From: Nymphaea colorata
Taxonomy: Eukaryota; Streptophyta; Magnoliopsida; Nymphaeales; Nymphaeaceae
Assembly (NCBI RefSeq): GCF_008831285.2
Contig: NC_045141.1
Location: forward strand, 60,001 to 124,000
Length of the DNA stretch: 64,000 bases
Direction of reading: 5' to 3'
This document shows positions 1-11,870 of this stretch, piece after piece; position 1 is the stretch's first letter; every line of letters starts with the position of its first letter. The notes beneath the pieces are model-generated. The model had not been told where the DNA came from, ran no database searches, and saw only the letters and a list, made by a program, of their open reading frames with translations. The translations under genes and the position numbers were made by a program.

Positions 1-257
1 CTCACCGGTTCAGCTTCATTGATCAACACATTGACCAAGAAGGCAACACTTCCATTTTCTATCCATCGCTTAGCCTTCAATGCAGACACCATTACCTTAT
101 CAGTTCGACTGGCCTTACGAGCATGAAATTCCACAGGCTGCATCTCATTAGTCAACATTTGTATCTGCTTCTTCCTGCAATCTATATTGGCATAATGCGC
201 ATATAACCAATGCATACACAATATCACATCAAACTCGCTGAGACCTATGATCACCAA

Positions 258-677
258 CTATGCAGGTAAGTGATGTTGATGGATCTCCACGTCCACATCA
301 GGTAGATACTCACGACACAACTCTTGAGCATGCATGGGGCTAACAATTTTTAAAACATACAGCATTCTTCTAGCCGACACTTCTAGTGAAGTAGCAAATC
401 GCCTAGATATAAAAGAATGAGTCACTCCTGCATCAAATAACACTCTAGCAATATGAGAACTGACAAGTAAAGTACCTTCAACAAGGTCGTGTGCCTGAAG
501 CTCCTCCACGGTAGTAGCATAGACACGTCCAATCATCTGTCGTGCGCTAAAAGGACCGGCCTCAGGCTTCTTCAACTCTCTTTCTTTCTTTAAGGGACAA
601 TCCTTGATGAAGTGCCCCATCCTTCCACAGTGTAGGCAGGCCCCGATCTCTCGATAGCACGGCTTCCCAGGGTGCAC
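258..677 (-). pseudogene. gypsy zinc knuckle and aspartic protease
   Basis: The frame opens with a CX2CX4HX4C zinc knuckle (CLHCGRMGHFIKDC) that would bind the element's RNA. About 50 residues later comes a retropepsin-like domain whose catalytic motif reads LFDAGVTHSFI. The usual Asp-Ser/Thr-Gly is Asp-Ala-Gly here, as in many plant gypsy proteases. A TAG at the 3' end interrupts the protease, and homologous sequence (EFDVILCMHWL) continues in the same frame to the window edge. It is in frame with the gag upstream. Expected product: the enzyme that cleaves the Gag-Pol polyprotein. Confidence 0.8.
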
Positions 678-683
678 ACGCGA

Positions 684-1721
684 TCAAGTAGGGCACCTCT
701 GAGAAGTCAGAGTCACCACTGACCCCTGGGTGGCCTCACTACGGGTAGGCTGGTTCCGTCTGAAAGTTCGGTCATCCCGCCTCTCATAAGGCCTTGTCCT
801 GCCCGCAAAGTGTTGGCGCTTTACCTGTGTTCGTCCACCTTGTGAATGTCGGCATGCTTTCTTCTGGTGATCCTTTTGTGTCCTCGCCCAGTCCTCTTCT
901 ATGCATCTAGCTATGGTGACCGCCTCGTCTAAGTCACGAGGTCTATTCGTCAAAACTTTGCTTCGCAGTCCGTCTCGCAGCCCACGCACGAACTTGCCTG
1001 CTCTGGCCTCATCTGTAGTGTAGAGGTGCGGGCAATACACCTCTAAGTGCTGATATCTTGCAATATATTCCTCCAAGCTCATTTGATTCTGCTGCAAATC
1101 GAGAAACTCTTGCATTTTCTTGTCTCTGGCATACACTGGAAAGTATGTTCTGAAGAAGGAATCTCTAAACTGCTTCCATGAGATTGACACTTGGCCAGCG
1201 AACTGAATCTCACTAGTTGATTGCCACCAATTCTTGGCATCACCCTTCAACAGATAGGAGCCATAGTTCACCTTATCTTCTTCGGGCACTTTCAAAAGCC
1301 CAAAAATATGTTCAACCTCCTCAATCCAGTCCTTTGCCTTGTCGTGACTACCCCCTCCTAAAAAGATAGGTGGCTGCATCGCCATAAACTGCTGGTATGT
1401 CACTGCCATTGCCTTCTCCCGAACTGGAGCACTGGTGTCCCCTGAAGGAGATGCATTACTCCTCTGATTACCGACCATCGACTGCACTAACGAGGTCAGC
1501 GTCTGCAACGTGGTCAGCAATATAGTCTGCTGATCCACAGGCGGAGTCTGCCTCGATGGGGTTCGGGTACCCCCACCTAGCTGGTCATACTGGGGCTCTG
1601 ACGCACTGTCATCCCGAGGAGTGTGCGCATCAGAATGGGCCGGACTGGGCTCTCTGTGTGCCTCTATAGACGGCCCAGCTCGCTTCTTACCCCTACGTTG
1701 ATATTCCATTTGTACAAACAA
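684..1721 (-). pseudogene. gypsy gag (capsid) region
   Basis: A 345-codon open frame encodes a retrotransposon Gag that would form virus-like particles in the cytoplasm. The first 110 residues are a polar linker rich in Gln, Ser and Pro. From about residue 120 comes the conserved gag core: a PPIFLGGG motif, a DWIEEVEHIF helix, a GDAKNWWQS stretch, and the SWKQFRDSFFRTYFP and SLEEYIARYQ segments. A basic tail follows. The frame stops at a TGA and resumes in the same frame with the zinc knuckle, so this single stop separates gag from its nucleocapsid and protease. Recognition rests on residue patterns I can read, not on a search. Confidence 0.85.
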
Positions 1722-1926
1722 GAAACTTCATTCTCAAATCACATCTAAGACCAACTCACAGGTCAAATCACAACGTGCATTAGCACGAAGTTCAAAACAT
1801 AGATCACATTACGTATTTGTACGTGAAAAATCAAAACTACAATAACAATCTAATCAAATAAATGCGTACCTGGGCAACGCGGCTTCACAGATAGGCTTTA
1901 ACTCACATCCACTGTGTGGTTTACCA

Positions 1927-1940
1927 TGGCTCTGATACCA
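1927..1940 (-). other. Primer binding site (tRNA-iMet type)
   Basis: The minus strand reads TGGTATCAGAGCCA, the standard plant PBS complementary to the 3' end of initiator methionine tRNA. It sits four bases from the inner LTR end at 1945, as expected for a 5' LTR lying on the right. Confidence 0.85.
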
Positions 1941-1944
1941 AAAC

Positions 1945-4849
1945 TGTCACACCCCGACCTTTTGACACTCAACCATTTTTTTTTTCTAAACATCAAACAT
2001 CAAGGTGTGACTACACAACAGTTCAAAAGAAATGAGCCAAGTAATTCAAAACAATGGGGCGAACTTTCATTTATAGAACAACATCATTTCACACAAAATA
2101 ACATCCCTATACATGACAAAAATGCCCCAAAATACTAACATTGATGCCTAACAAAATAAGACATCAATTGCAAACGAAGCAAGACGCGCCGGCACTATAC
2201 AAACAAAACCCAAAACCTCCCCAGTAGGACGTGAATGAAGCCATCTGCTCAACCTGCTGCCCTTGGTTTGCCAAAACCTGAAAATACGGCAACAAGCCAG
2301 GAAAATGCCAAACCTTCTCAAGTAAGGCTCAAATAAGAGAACAAATATCAACTCATCTATCATCATGTCATGTTAGAGTACGACACGTAAAGGCCACTTG
2401 ATGGCCACAGTAACACAAAATCAATTACATGTGAAGCATGCATAAACACAACACTTGCATTCAGATCATTCACATACACATCAGTCACATGCATTCCATC
2501 ATATACATCACATTTTCATTAACTTCAGTGTATTAACAATTCCTGTGGGTGCAAACACAGGCACGTGCACACCGCGGGTGGACGACAGCCGAGAGACAAC
2601 CCCCATGGTGGCCCAGAATAGTATGGATCCATCCATCCACTACAGCGGTAGAGCACTCACCCATGGATGTGTGAGTTCCAAGGAGAGACACTCAGGCTTC
2701 CCTAGGACACCCATGTTGGGAAGGCGGGAGCCTACGCTCCAAGCACATCACACAACAGAGCCCTGGGGCCTTGCACCGCCTGCGCTCCGAACAGGCGAGA
2801 CCAGTGGCAAAAGCGAGACAACTCCCAAACACATAGCTACATCCCACTAGCCTCTCATCTCTCATTCATTCATTCCTATCATTATAGTTACACATTCACA
2901 AGATGACCGGCTAGCACATGAGGTTAGTACACTTCACGAGTGCACCCATACCTCCAATTACCTCCACATGAGATCTATACATACAGTAACAGTCATTGCT
3001 AGCCGTCATACCATACGGGTACAACATACACATTCATAATGATCATCTCATCAATCACATCTTTTGAAGACTTAGCCAAACCAAAGAGAGTAGTCTCGAT
3101 CTACGGTTGGCTCGTAGCTGTCCTATGCAGTTATCATTCTATGATGCTTCCTAATGCACAATTGGGGTCGAGGAGACATTCGACTCGATACCCCGCCTCA
3201 TCTGTCCTAAATAGTTATCAATTCTAGCATGCACATGCAAATGCGTAACATTTTCAAAACAAACGACTAATAGCCTTTCTAAACCATTCATATCATATAA
3301 GCAACATACATATACTCATTCACAAGGCAATCAATCAATTAACATCACAATCCTAGGATCCCCTGATCCTAGGAACACACAATCACACATTGGCCTTAGG
3401 CAGGGATTTGCCTGGAATGCAACCATACCTGTGGCGTGCTCACCAAATTCTTCAAAACTCCTCGACCTTTGGACTCAAGGTCGACGGGACGTGCCCAGTG
3501 TACCTGCAAACATAAACCAAAGGTAAGATTCCTACTACATACCTAAACAATTCAAACAAATACAAACAGAATCATTGAGGCTCGTGTCATCGCCTCAAGA
3601 GGGGGTCGATGGGTAGTGTCGAGCAACAAGCTCTCCATTAGGCCTCCTCCTTACAACTTAACGTTGGCACAAAATATCAAAATCCACAACCATCAATCAA
3701 TCCATCACTAACACCTTCCTCAATAACGTTCTTCAATTAAGACATCAACCCCAAAGTCACATCCAAATATGTATATTTTTTCCAATGAACTTCATGACAC
3801 ACCCGTTCACAAAAGCATGCTCTACGTGCACCCTAAGACTGCTTTAAATCTTCCCCACAACCTCACAATCTCTACCATGCTTCCCTAATGCTTTGAAAAT
3901 TAATTCATCATGCTCAAATGATCATCAAATGTATGAATCTTCGCTTTCCAACATAGTCCTAAGCTTTCTCCCAAAAACAAAATCACTAACATGCATTCCA
4001 AATAATCAATACTAAGCTCTTAGCATGCTCAAACAATAATTATACATGCTTTAGTAGATAATATTCATTAAGTTGAGCTTGATTAGGTATCGCTCACCCC
4101 AAAACAGGCGTCCAAACTGCTGTAACGCCTTCGACAGCCACCTCAAGCGTTCAATCGATCTTCAAACAGCCAAAAATCAACTGTCGTCAACACCTCCCAA
4201 GTCTCCTATTCACTGTTATGAGGGGAAAGACAAGTCCCCTAGCTGGAAACCGACCCAAAAGCCATATGTGAGTCAACAATCGACCAAAAGAAGTTCAAAA
4301 ATAGAATCTGCCAGTAGGAGAGACCCACGGTAGTAGTGGGAAAAGCTAAAACAAAAGAGGGAAAAGGGCGCTGACAGGGAGGGGAGACAACGAAAGAGGG
4401 AGGGTTTGGGTAAAAAGTAAAACGGCAAAGGGAAGGGAAATCGAATGGGGCAATGGGAGAAATGGTGAAGGGGAGATGGACGGGGTGAGGAGGGAGCTTT
4501 AGCAAAGAGGGAGAGGAAGAGAACATGCGGCAGGGGGGGGGTGCTGTCGAAGGAGGAACAAGCAGCGTGGGAGGGAGGAGAAGAAGCAGACAGAGAGGGC
4601 GGGAGAGGGAGCTTACCCACGCAGCCGCCGTCGCCACCGCCGCCACTGCCGTCGCCGCCGCCGGTCCAGCCACCGCCACCACCCACCGCCACTTCTTCTC
4701 TGCGCTGGCATGGATAACCCCAGGAGCACAACGAAGGAGAACAGGGAAAGTCGAGGGAGGAGGGCCCTCGCGTCGGCCTCCTTCATGCCAACGGGTTCGG
4801 GTCCGGGTCTGGACCCGATCCGACTCACCTACGCAAGACGAGCGTTACA
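1945..4849 (-). repeat. 5' LTR of the left gypsy element (about 2.9 kb)
   Basis: The inner edge is TGTCACACCCCGAC beside the PBS. The proposed outer edge is ...GAGCGTTACA at 4849, giving TG...CA ends. The 1945-3140 part is homologous, in reverse complement, to 33715-35475, which supports the inner edge. The interval is non-coding. It includes a purine-rich, low-complexity GGAGG/GCCGCC tract at 4340-4720 that creates chance open frames on both strands. The outer edge is inferred from the terminal motif only. Confidence 0.7.
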
Positions 4850-5996
4850 GCCACCTTTTCCAGCCCCCTAGTTCCGCCCCTACTGTTCATAGAATCTATT
4901 CTATTTGTCACTGCAGATTGAAACTAATAGCTCTGCATGTTTAAGGAATAAATGCCATTGAAAATCATTAGTGACACAAATTTAATATATTAATCCATGA
5001 CAACTATAAAACACCACTACTGACCACTCAGTGAGACACACCACATGCCATCTATATTTGATGGCACATCAAAAGTGCCACTAAAGACTTTACAATGGCA
5101 CATATTTATATGTCATCATTGATATTGTATGCAACCCAAGAATACCACAAAAGACCTTTCACTACTTCCAGCAATAGTGTGCATATGAATGTGCATCTAC
5201 TTAAAAGCTAGCAAATATTTAGACCGCTTGGGTAAAGGATTAAAGCTGGATCCATTAATTATTAAAATATTATTTTATCAATCTAACCTTGTAGATATGA
5301 TCTTAAGAACGATTTTTTGAGAAATATATATTAAGTTGATCATTTTTTATATTAATAACATTTTCTTCAAATAAACGGCTCTTATAACATCAAAAGTTTG
5401 TTTGTAGAAAGTTCAAATTTTGTATAAAGTTAACTTTTAACTAAAACATGTTTTACATTAAATTAAATTAGTATTTAGAAACAGATGGGGAGGTTCACAT
5501 TTTTTTAAAGCCCTTTTTATCGCTAATTTAACCAGTCCAGATTCTATTCCTTAACGCTCGGCCGGTATGTGGATGACCCACTTACTTCTCTTTTTCTTTT
5601 TTTCATTCTTTTTTTTTAATGACAGTCAATAGTTTCGCCATGGTCTAGTATCGTGTGGGATAGAAGATGCCTCCCCTTGCCTCTGTGAGAAGGGCGAGGC
5701 TGTCGCACCTTGCCATCGTTGTCACAGCCCAACCTCGCTGGCAGAGTATCTGCCCGCCGTTGAGGGTATGGCAGGCTGTTGTTTCCTCAGGGCGGCGACT
5801 TCCCCTGCCCTACCTTCACTGGCAACCAGCAAGGCACACCTCTTGGGGTACACAATAGCATCCATTGCCTCAATTTTTTGTTTAATGAAGAAATAGTAAA
5901 CAAAGGGAGGGAGGACACCTGCCCCCTCACCATTGAAAGCCTGTCGAGGCCTTTCCATCACCGGCAGGTCCACCAGACACAAAAGGCAGCAGCAGG
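4850..5996. other. Gene-free interval with possible CACTA-like fragment
   Basis: No convincing coding. The stretch 5030-5130 repeats short motifs such as GATGGCACATCAAAAGTGCC and CAATGGCACATATTTATATG. These resemble subterminal arrays of CACTA-type elements, but no matching CACTA termini or 3-bp duplication were found. AT-rich sequence follows to 5600, then a GC-richer stretch of unknown origin. Confidence 0.3.
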
Positions 5997-6452
5997 CACT
6001 GACGGGGCCAGAAATTTTTGGATATGGAGCACTATTATAGAAATTCTCATTTCTAGAGGGGCACAACATATATAAATATGTAAATAATTGTAATAAATCT
6101 ATGTAAAAATATGTAAAAATAAATAAAAATTTTATTGGTGGTGTGGACAACTGCCCACGCCAGCCTATATGTAGCTATGCTACTGGCGGCAGCTGCTGGC
6201 AAAAAGGGGTGAGGCAACTGGTTTCTCCCTTCCTGCTGATGGGGAAGGTGGCATCACCTCCCCTTTCGATGTTTTACGAGCATACTTTTTTGTGGCTGTC
6301 GAACAACATCCATATATATATATATATATATATAGACTTTAGATTTTCAAAATCACTAAGAATTCGATCGAACATGATGGATGGCTTAAAAAAATAGTAT
6401 CAACACTTTTTTCTCTTAGTATCAAGTAACACTTGGCTCTGCCCCTATGTAG
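5997..6452. mobile_element. Possible non-autonomous hAT-type fragment
   Basis: The left side reads CACTGACGGGGCCAGAAATTT. The right side, reverse-complemented, reads CTACATAGGGGCAGAGCC. Both recall the CAGTGGCGGAGCCA ends common to plant hAT elements. No clean 8-bp target duplication is visible. A short (TA)n run lies at about 6311-6334. Confidence 0.3.
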
Positions 6453-7532
6453 GTGACAGCTTCCCCTCCCTCCCTTTTTTTTTTGTGAAAAAAATATGAT
6501 GTACAGTCTCCCTCATAGGAGCAGAGGTGACCTTTGATCGAGGCCGCGGCCTCCCCCTCCTCAAACAGCATGAGGAGGCGACGCCTTTTAATAGTAAATG
6601 CATGAATAGGCTGGGCTGTAGGCCTCAAAAAGCATGAATAGTTGAAAACAGTGGAACAATTTCAAATGCAAATCAGCTGGGCTGTAGGCCCCCTCCCTTT
6701 TAATACTAAAAAATAACAAATAACTGAGGATATTGTAAAGAAACCAAAAGAACATAAGGAAACCCTCAAGGTAGCCTACAGAAGGCAACAAGGATCCAAA
6801 ACAAAGAAAAGAAAAGCTTTTAAGACCACTACCTTATAGAATTTTCTGGAATGGGGAAAAGAAGCACATCAATGACCTCACCACTAGGATTGTAACCCCT
6901 GAAACGACCTTTCTTTCCAAACCCCATCCAGAAATGCTATTCTACCATGGCCAACTGACGTTTTCCCCTTTCTCCTTATCCCCTGTTCTCTAGAGCACAT
7001 AACAATGGCCTGCAATCCATTACGATAAAAACATATGGATTCTACCACCATATCGACATTGGATGGCACTTTCCCTGGATCTGATAGAATACCTGACGGA
7101 AACCACAGTCCCATCTATTTTTTATGATTTTGAATCCACCCTGCATTGTCAACAGAAATCTTTCCATAGATTATAAAATTTATAACTTCCATCTCTTTCA
7201 GAATTAGTGTGCACTCATTTATCTCTTTCCAAATCATCCAGGTGATCATCGGGAAAAGGAGACACCAGCATTTATTTATCCAACTACTGCAAAAATGTTT
7301 CATTCTCCACCAATCATACTCTTTCTTTATTGAACTAAAAGAAGGAATAAAGATATTAAATTTTCCTCCCACATTTTCTTCACATAAGAAGAAAACTCGC
7401 AACATCCAAACAGATAGAAAGGAGACTCTTCCCTTTTTTTACAAAGGACACATCTTGTTTCCCTAGGTCTGAATCTATTTTTGCATACTTCGGCTTTTGC
7501 TTACTATGTCTTTGGTTATACTTTTGTTTACC
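6453..7532 (-). pseudogene. Degenerate non-LTR retrotransposon (LINE) 3' fragment, tentative
   Basis: On the minus strand between about 7450 and 7115 there is residue spacing typical of the cysteine/tryptophan-rich zf-RVT segment that ends plant L1-like polyproteins: a WWRMKHF motif, then WMIWKEINECTLI. The reading is broken by stops, and I see no reverse transcriptase core or endonuclease, so only a short tail is present. Sequence from 6453 to 6880 shows no recognisable coding. The 7533 end is where the next element's LTR begins. Confidence 0.35.
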
Positions 7533-7855
7533 TGTGATGGAACACCCACCCACCGGTCCCAAATGCATATAAGGGATTCTGTATTTTGGGTGGTCGGCAT
7601 TTGAATACTATAAGAGGCCCCAGCCATCCTATGTAAGTAAAGTTGTGATTTCTTTCCAAACACCCTTGCTTACATCGCTCTTGCGATCAATGTAATTTAT
7701 GCCCATTGCAAGAGCATCCCTCAAATTTTCTTGCGATCTTTGATTTCCTTGCATCCACATTATTCTCAAGTCTTCCGCAAAATCTTGAGTCCTTTAGGCT
7801 TACGGTGAAGGAGCTATCACCGGGCCACACGAGCCGAAGAAAGTCCGCTCATGAC
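7533..7855 (+). repeat. 5' LTR of decayed gypsy element
   Basis: The proposed start is TGTGATGGAACACCC and the end is ...GCTCATGACA, immediately before the PBS. A 'GCATATAAGG' stretch near 7564 could be the TATA box of the U3 region. The start is inferred because no second LTR exists for comparison. Confidence 0.6.
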
Positions 7856-7858
7856 AAC

Positions 7859-7872
7859 TAGTATCAGAGCCA
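7859..7872 (+). other. Primer binding site (degenerate tRNA-iMet type)
   Basis: TAGTATCAGAGCCA differs by one base from the usual TGGTATCAGAGCCA. It begins three bases after the LTR end. Confidence 0.8.
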
Positions 7873-7932
7873 GTTTGATCATCTGGCATGGTGGGGTGTG
7901 GGGAGCTAGGTTGGTGTCAAGCTATCCAATGA

Positions 7933-8990
7933 TTGGCTGCTATCTGTGGCATCATGGCTGCAGCTGAACAGAATTCTGTAGTGGAGGGAGTACACACTCG
8001 TCAACAAAAGAAGACGAGTGTGACCAATGAAGGAATGGAAGCACGGCTGGTTGCGATCGAGACAACCATTGCCTCCTTGACTCATTCCATGACCGAAGCT
8101 GCACGGAGCTTCGAAGAGTACAATGTTGGGACGAATCAGAATATGGACCAGGTGAACTCTCAGTTAGGAGAAGTTTTAGCCTGTTTAGCTGCGATGGAGG
8201 ATGAGATGGAAGTCCTCAGAATGTAAAATAGGACCCTGGATAATCGGCTTCCTAGAGGGGATGAAAGAGGTACAGCGATGTTCGAAATGCTAAGGAATTT
8301 GAGAACTTTCTCTATCATCTCGAAAAATACCTCAAGGTGAACCAGATCCATGATGATGAAATGAAGATCACAACTGCCTCAATGTTTCTGATGGATGACG
8401 CCATGCTGTGGTGGTGGAGGTGGGAGAGTGGCGTCGAAAGTGGCATCTGCACTATTGACACTTGGGAGGAATTCAAGCATGAGATGTGCGAGTATTTCCT
8501 GCCCAAAGACATAGAATATCTTGCAAGACGGCAATTGATGGAACTCAAGCAGATCGGATCGATCCATGACTATGCTCAAACATTCACAACGAAGATGCTT
8601 GAAATTTCAAGAATGTCTGACGAGGATCGACTATTCCATTTCATGAATGGATTACAACCATGGGTGGAGCAAGAACTCTGGCGACAAGACCCAAAAGACT
8701 TGAGTAGTGCCCTTGCAGCGGCCAAAAGCTTGGTAGATACCTTAAGGCGGCTGAAGTTTGAATACAAGCCCTACAATTCCAATAAGGGTGCAAACAGCAA
8801 CCACAACAGTGGTGGGAACAATCAGAGAACTCGACAAGTAGAAAAGGGGAACACTAATGCAGCGGTCTCAGAAGAACAATGGTGAAAATGCGTGAGATGG
8901 CAACACTTATAGGCCTTTCTAGCCACCACAAGGATTGAAGTGTTGGCACTGCAGTGGGAATCACTTTGCTTCAAAATGCCCGAATGTCGA
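7933..8990 (+). pseudogene. gypsy gag with zinc knuckle (frameshifted)
   Basis: The N-terminal 97 codons (7933-8226) form a coiled-coil-like segment. After a frameshift the gag core runs 8337-8885, with WEEFKHEMCEYFLP and HDYAQTFTTKM motifs and a Gln/Asn-rich tail. A stop near 8883 and another frame change precede a zinc knuckle CWHCSGNHFASKCP at about 8947-8988. Expected role was particle formation and RNA packaging; the breaks make that impossible from this copy. Confidence 0.8.
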
Positions 8991-9127
8991 AAGTAACTAG
9001 GCCAGCACTTCCAAACAATCGGATTTTTTTGTGCAGGGTCAAGAAGAGGAAGCATATGAGAGCTCTCCAAATCCTCAGTGCTTTGAAGGAGACCCTGAAG
9101 GTGACAACAATGACGGCCACATGACTT

Positions 9128-9514
9128 ATGTACTTGGACATCTTGGTGAATGGAAAGTCCACGACAGCGATGGTGGATGCTGGTGCAACACACAACTTTG
9201 TTTCGGAAGAGGAGGCAAAGAGATTGGGCTTCACCCTAGAGAGGGGGGAGTTACGCATGAAGGTGGAGAACTCAGAGGCGAAGTCCATCCATGGAGTGGT
9301 CCGGGATGTGGTAGTGAAGATTGAGAGCTGGTCTGGAAAAGCCAACTTCTCAGTGGCACTGATGGATGATTTCAAGATGATCCTAGGCATGGAGCTTCTC
9401 AGTTTGGCAAAGATAATCTCAATGTTGCATCTGCGTGCCATCGATATTCTTGATGAGAAGTTTCCTTGGTGGCGAACAAGGAAGTGGCTGAAAACCCCCT
9501 TGATTCGGTCCTAG
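9128..9514 (+). pseudogene. gypsy aspartic protease
   Basis: An open stretch of 128 codons carries the retropepsin-like core: a VDAGATHNFVS catalytic loop near residue 16 and an ILGMELL segment near residue 79, where family members usually have ILGMDWL. It is displaced in frame from both gag and RT, consistent with decay. Confidence 0.8.
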
Positions 9515-9599
9515 AGGCACTTGTGCCTGTCTTGGAAGAGTTCACAGAAATGATGCCTGTGGAACTCCCCAGATGACTGCCACTACGACGTGAAGTGGA

Positions 9600-10660
9600 T
9601 CATGCTATTGAATTGGTCCCAGGTGCAAAACCACCTGCAATGGTGCCTTACCGGATGAGTCCCATGGAGTTGAAGGAATTGTGACGTCAACTAGATGAAA
9701 TGTTGGCGGGAGGAATCATCAGGCCCTCCAAGGCTCTTTATGAAACACCTATGTTGTTTCAGCTGAAACACGATGGCTCAAAGAGACTGTGTGTCGACTA
9801 TTCTGCATTGGACAAGGTAACAATCAAGAACAAGTATCTGTGCTCATTGGTGACTTATTCGATCAATTGGGAAATGTATGAATCTTTCCAAAGTTGGATC
9901 TTCGATCGGGCTATCGAGCTATTGGCAAGTCAGGATAGTAGAAGGGGATGAACCAAAGACTACTTGTGTCACCCGCTAGGGTGCTTATGAATTCTTAGTT
10001 ATGCCATTCAGGTTGACATGCGCCAGCAACATTCTCAACACTAATGAACAAGATCTTCTGCCCGTACCTTGACAAGTTCGTGGTAGTCTATGTTGATGAT
10101 ATCATGGTCTTTAGACGCAGCATGGAGGAGCATGTTAGTCATCTGCAAACGGTGTTCGGAGTATTAAAGGAGAATGATCTCTATGTGAAAAAGGAGAAGT
10201 GTCTCTTTAGTCAACAGGAGATCAGTTTTATTAGCCAACTATAGTACATGAGTTGCGGTCCTTCCTCGAATTGACCAACTATTACATATGGCTCATCGAG
10301 GGGTATTCTCTAATTGTTACACTTGTCATTGACTTGCTCAAGAAGAACACTGCTTGGGCTTGAACGTAGTCTGCCCAAGATGCCTTTGAAGAATTGAAGA
10401 GAGCTCTTGTGAAAGAGGCTGTGCATAAGTTTCCCGACCACTTGAAACCTTTTGAAGTACACACTGATGCTTTCGATTTTGCCATTGGCGGCATATTGAT
10501 GCAAGAGGGGCTTCCAATCGCTTATGAGAGCCAAAAGTTGAAGGAAGCAGAGAAGCGCTATAATGTTCACAAATGAGAAATAACTACAATCGTGCACTGC
10601 CTTCGTATATGGAGACACTTTTTGCTGGAAGCGCAGTCGTGAAGACTGATAATCTAGCCA
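9600..10660 (+). pseudogene. gypsy reverse transcriptase and RNase H
   Basis: The RT is split across frames. A fingers segment with the [17 protein letters not shown] pattern lies at 9700-9850, and the catalytic YVDDI is encoded at 10089-10103. RNase H begins near 10440 with EVHTDAFDFAIGGIL, keeping the first catalytic Asp, and ends in stops after NVHK near 10574. At least three frame changes separate the parts. Confidence 0.8.
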
Positions 10661-11039
10661 CGAGCTACTTCTAGATGCAGAAGAAGTTATCTCCCAACCA
10701 GGCTCATTGGAAATAATTCCTGGCCGAGTTTGACTTCGTGTTGGAATACGAGTGGGGGTAGACACACTAAGTTGCAAGGCAAAGCTTGCGGCCACATGAA
10801 TAGGGGCTTCTGAAGTGCAACTAGAGGGGCAACCTTCTAGAACATATTCAAGAAGGCATGCAACAAGACTCTACGGCAAAGCATCTAGTATCCCTGGCTA
10901 AGACGGGCAGGACCAGGAGATTTTCGTTGTGAATGGACTCCTTCTCACTCGAGGTGGACGAGTATTTGTGCCAAGGTGGGGAAATGTTCAGTGAGAACTA
11001 TTGAAGGAGTGCCACGATACTTTGTGGACATGCCATCCT

Positions 11040-11860
11040 GGCCAGGAGCGAACCTTGGCCTTACCTGAACATGGCTACTATTGGCCACAAATGCAGGATG
11101 ATGTGGAGACTTATGTGAAGACGTGCCTCATCTGTCATCAAGACAAGGGAGTCAATTAGAAGACTGCCGGCTCATTGGAACCTCTTCCTATTCTGGAGCA
11201 TCCGCGGGAAAGTCTATCCATGGACTTCAATGTTGGTCTCCCAAAGGTCGATGGACTCAGCTCTATATTGATGGCTCTGAATCGATTCTCTAAGTATGCG
11301 ACATTTATCCCAACCTCAAAGGAGTTCCCTACAAAGAAGACAAAAAAGTTGTTCCTGAAGAATATAGTAAAGTATTGGGGTGTGCCAAAAAGTATTGTTA
11401 GCTACCGTGACGGCCGGCTACATAGGCAAGTTTTGACGATAAGTGTTTTGACTGCTGGGCTCGGACTTATTGTTTTCAACAAGCTTCCACCCACAGACTG
11501 ATGGCTAGGCACTTTGTGTGCACGAATCAGAAAAATTGGGTGACATTACTTGATGTAGCCCAATTCTGCTGCAACTTACAAAAGAGCGAGTCTTAGGGGC
11601 ACAGTCCATTCGAGATAGCCACTGATCAACAGTCGTTGATGTCGCACACTCTCGTTGCTCAAGAAAAGGGAAGGCCATCTTCGCTTATCAGTTTGTCAGA
11701 GACTGGCAGGAGCAGACGGAGCTAACCAAGGTGTTCTTGCACAATGCAGCCAAGAAGATGAAGAAATGGGCCGACAAAAGGCGACATCCTGTAGAGTTTA
11801 GAGTTGGAGATCATGTCCTCATGAAGCTGTACCCAGATCGTACAAGAATTTTTCATGCAA
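11040..11860 (+). pseudogene. gypsy integrase
   Basis: A degraded HHCC zinc region lies near 11020-11150. The catalytic core begins at about 11175 with LSMDFNVGLPK, which holds the first catalytic Asp, followed by NRFSKYATFIP. The second Asp region reads VSYRDGR, where the usual SDRD is lost. The C-terminal part, with a HVLMKLYPDRT tail, runs to about 11850. Integrase would insert the cDNA; this copy is non-functional. Confidence 0.75.
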
Positions 11861-11870
11861 GGGGGCAGGC

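Larger units (their letters stand above)
1..4849 (-). mobile_element. Ty3/gypsy LTR retrotransposon, 5' part (LTR, PBS, gag, protease); continues beyond the left edge
   Basis: Read on the minus strand the order is LTR (4849-1945), primer binding site (1940-1927), untranslated leader, gag (1721-684) and zinc knuckle plus aspartic protease (677 to about 1). RT, integrase and the other LTR would lie left of the window. The long LTR and the gag type fit a Tekay/Del-like chromovirus, but the lineage cannot be fixed without pol. Coding damage is light: gag and protease share one frame, interrupted by a TGA near 681 and a TAG near 258. The element is thus younger than the other gypsy elements here. 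Target duplications cannot be checked because one end is missing. Confidence 0.85.
7533..11870 (+). mobile_element. Decayed Ty3/gypsy retrotransposon, 3' end lost
   Basis: In plus orientation: LTR (7533-7855), PBS, gag (about 7933-8990), protease (9128-9514), RT (about 9600-10240), RNase H (10394-10660) and integrase (about 11040-11860). Domain order PR-RT-RH-INT defines Ty3/gypsy. The frame changes repeatedly and many stops occur, so it is inactive. Similarity stops abruptly near 11870 in unrelated GC-rich then AT-rich DNA. No 3' LTR is found, so the element is truncated or its end was replaced. Confidence 0.85.

Noticed and set aside
4239-4944. Overlapping open frames on both strands with Ala/Pro/Arg-rich products
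   Set aside because: They come from a purine-rich, GCC-repeat tract inside an LTR; composition alone explains them, and there is no domain.
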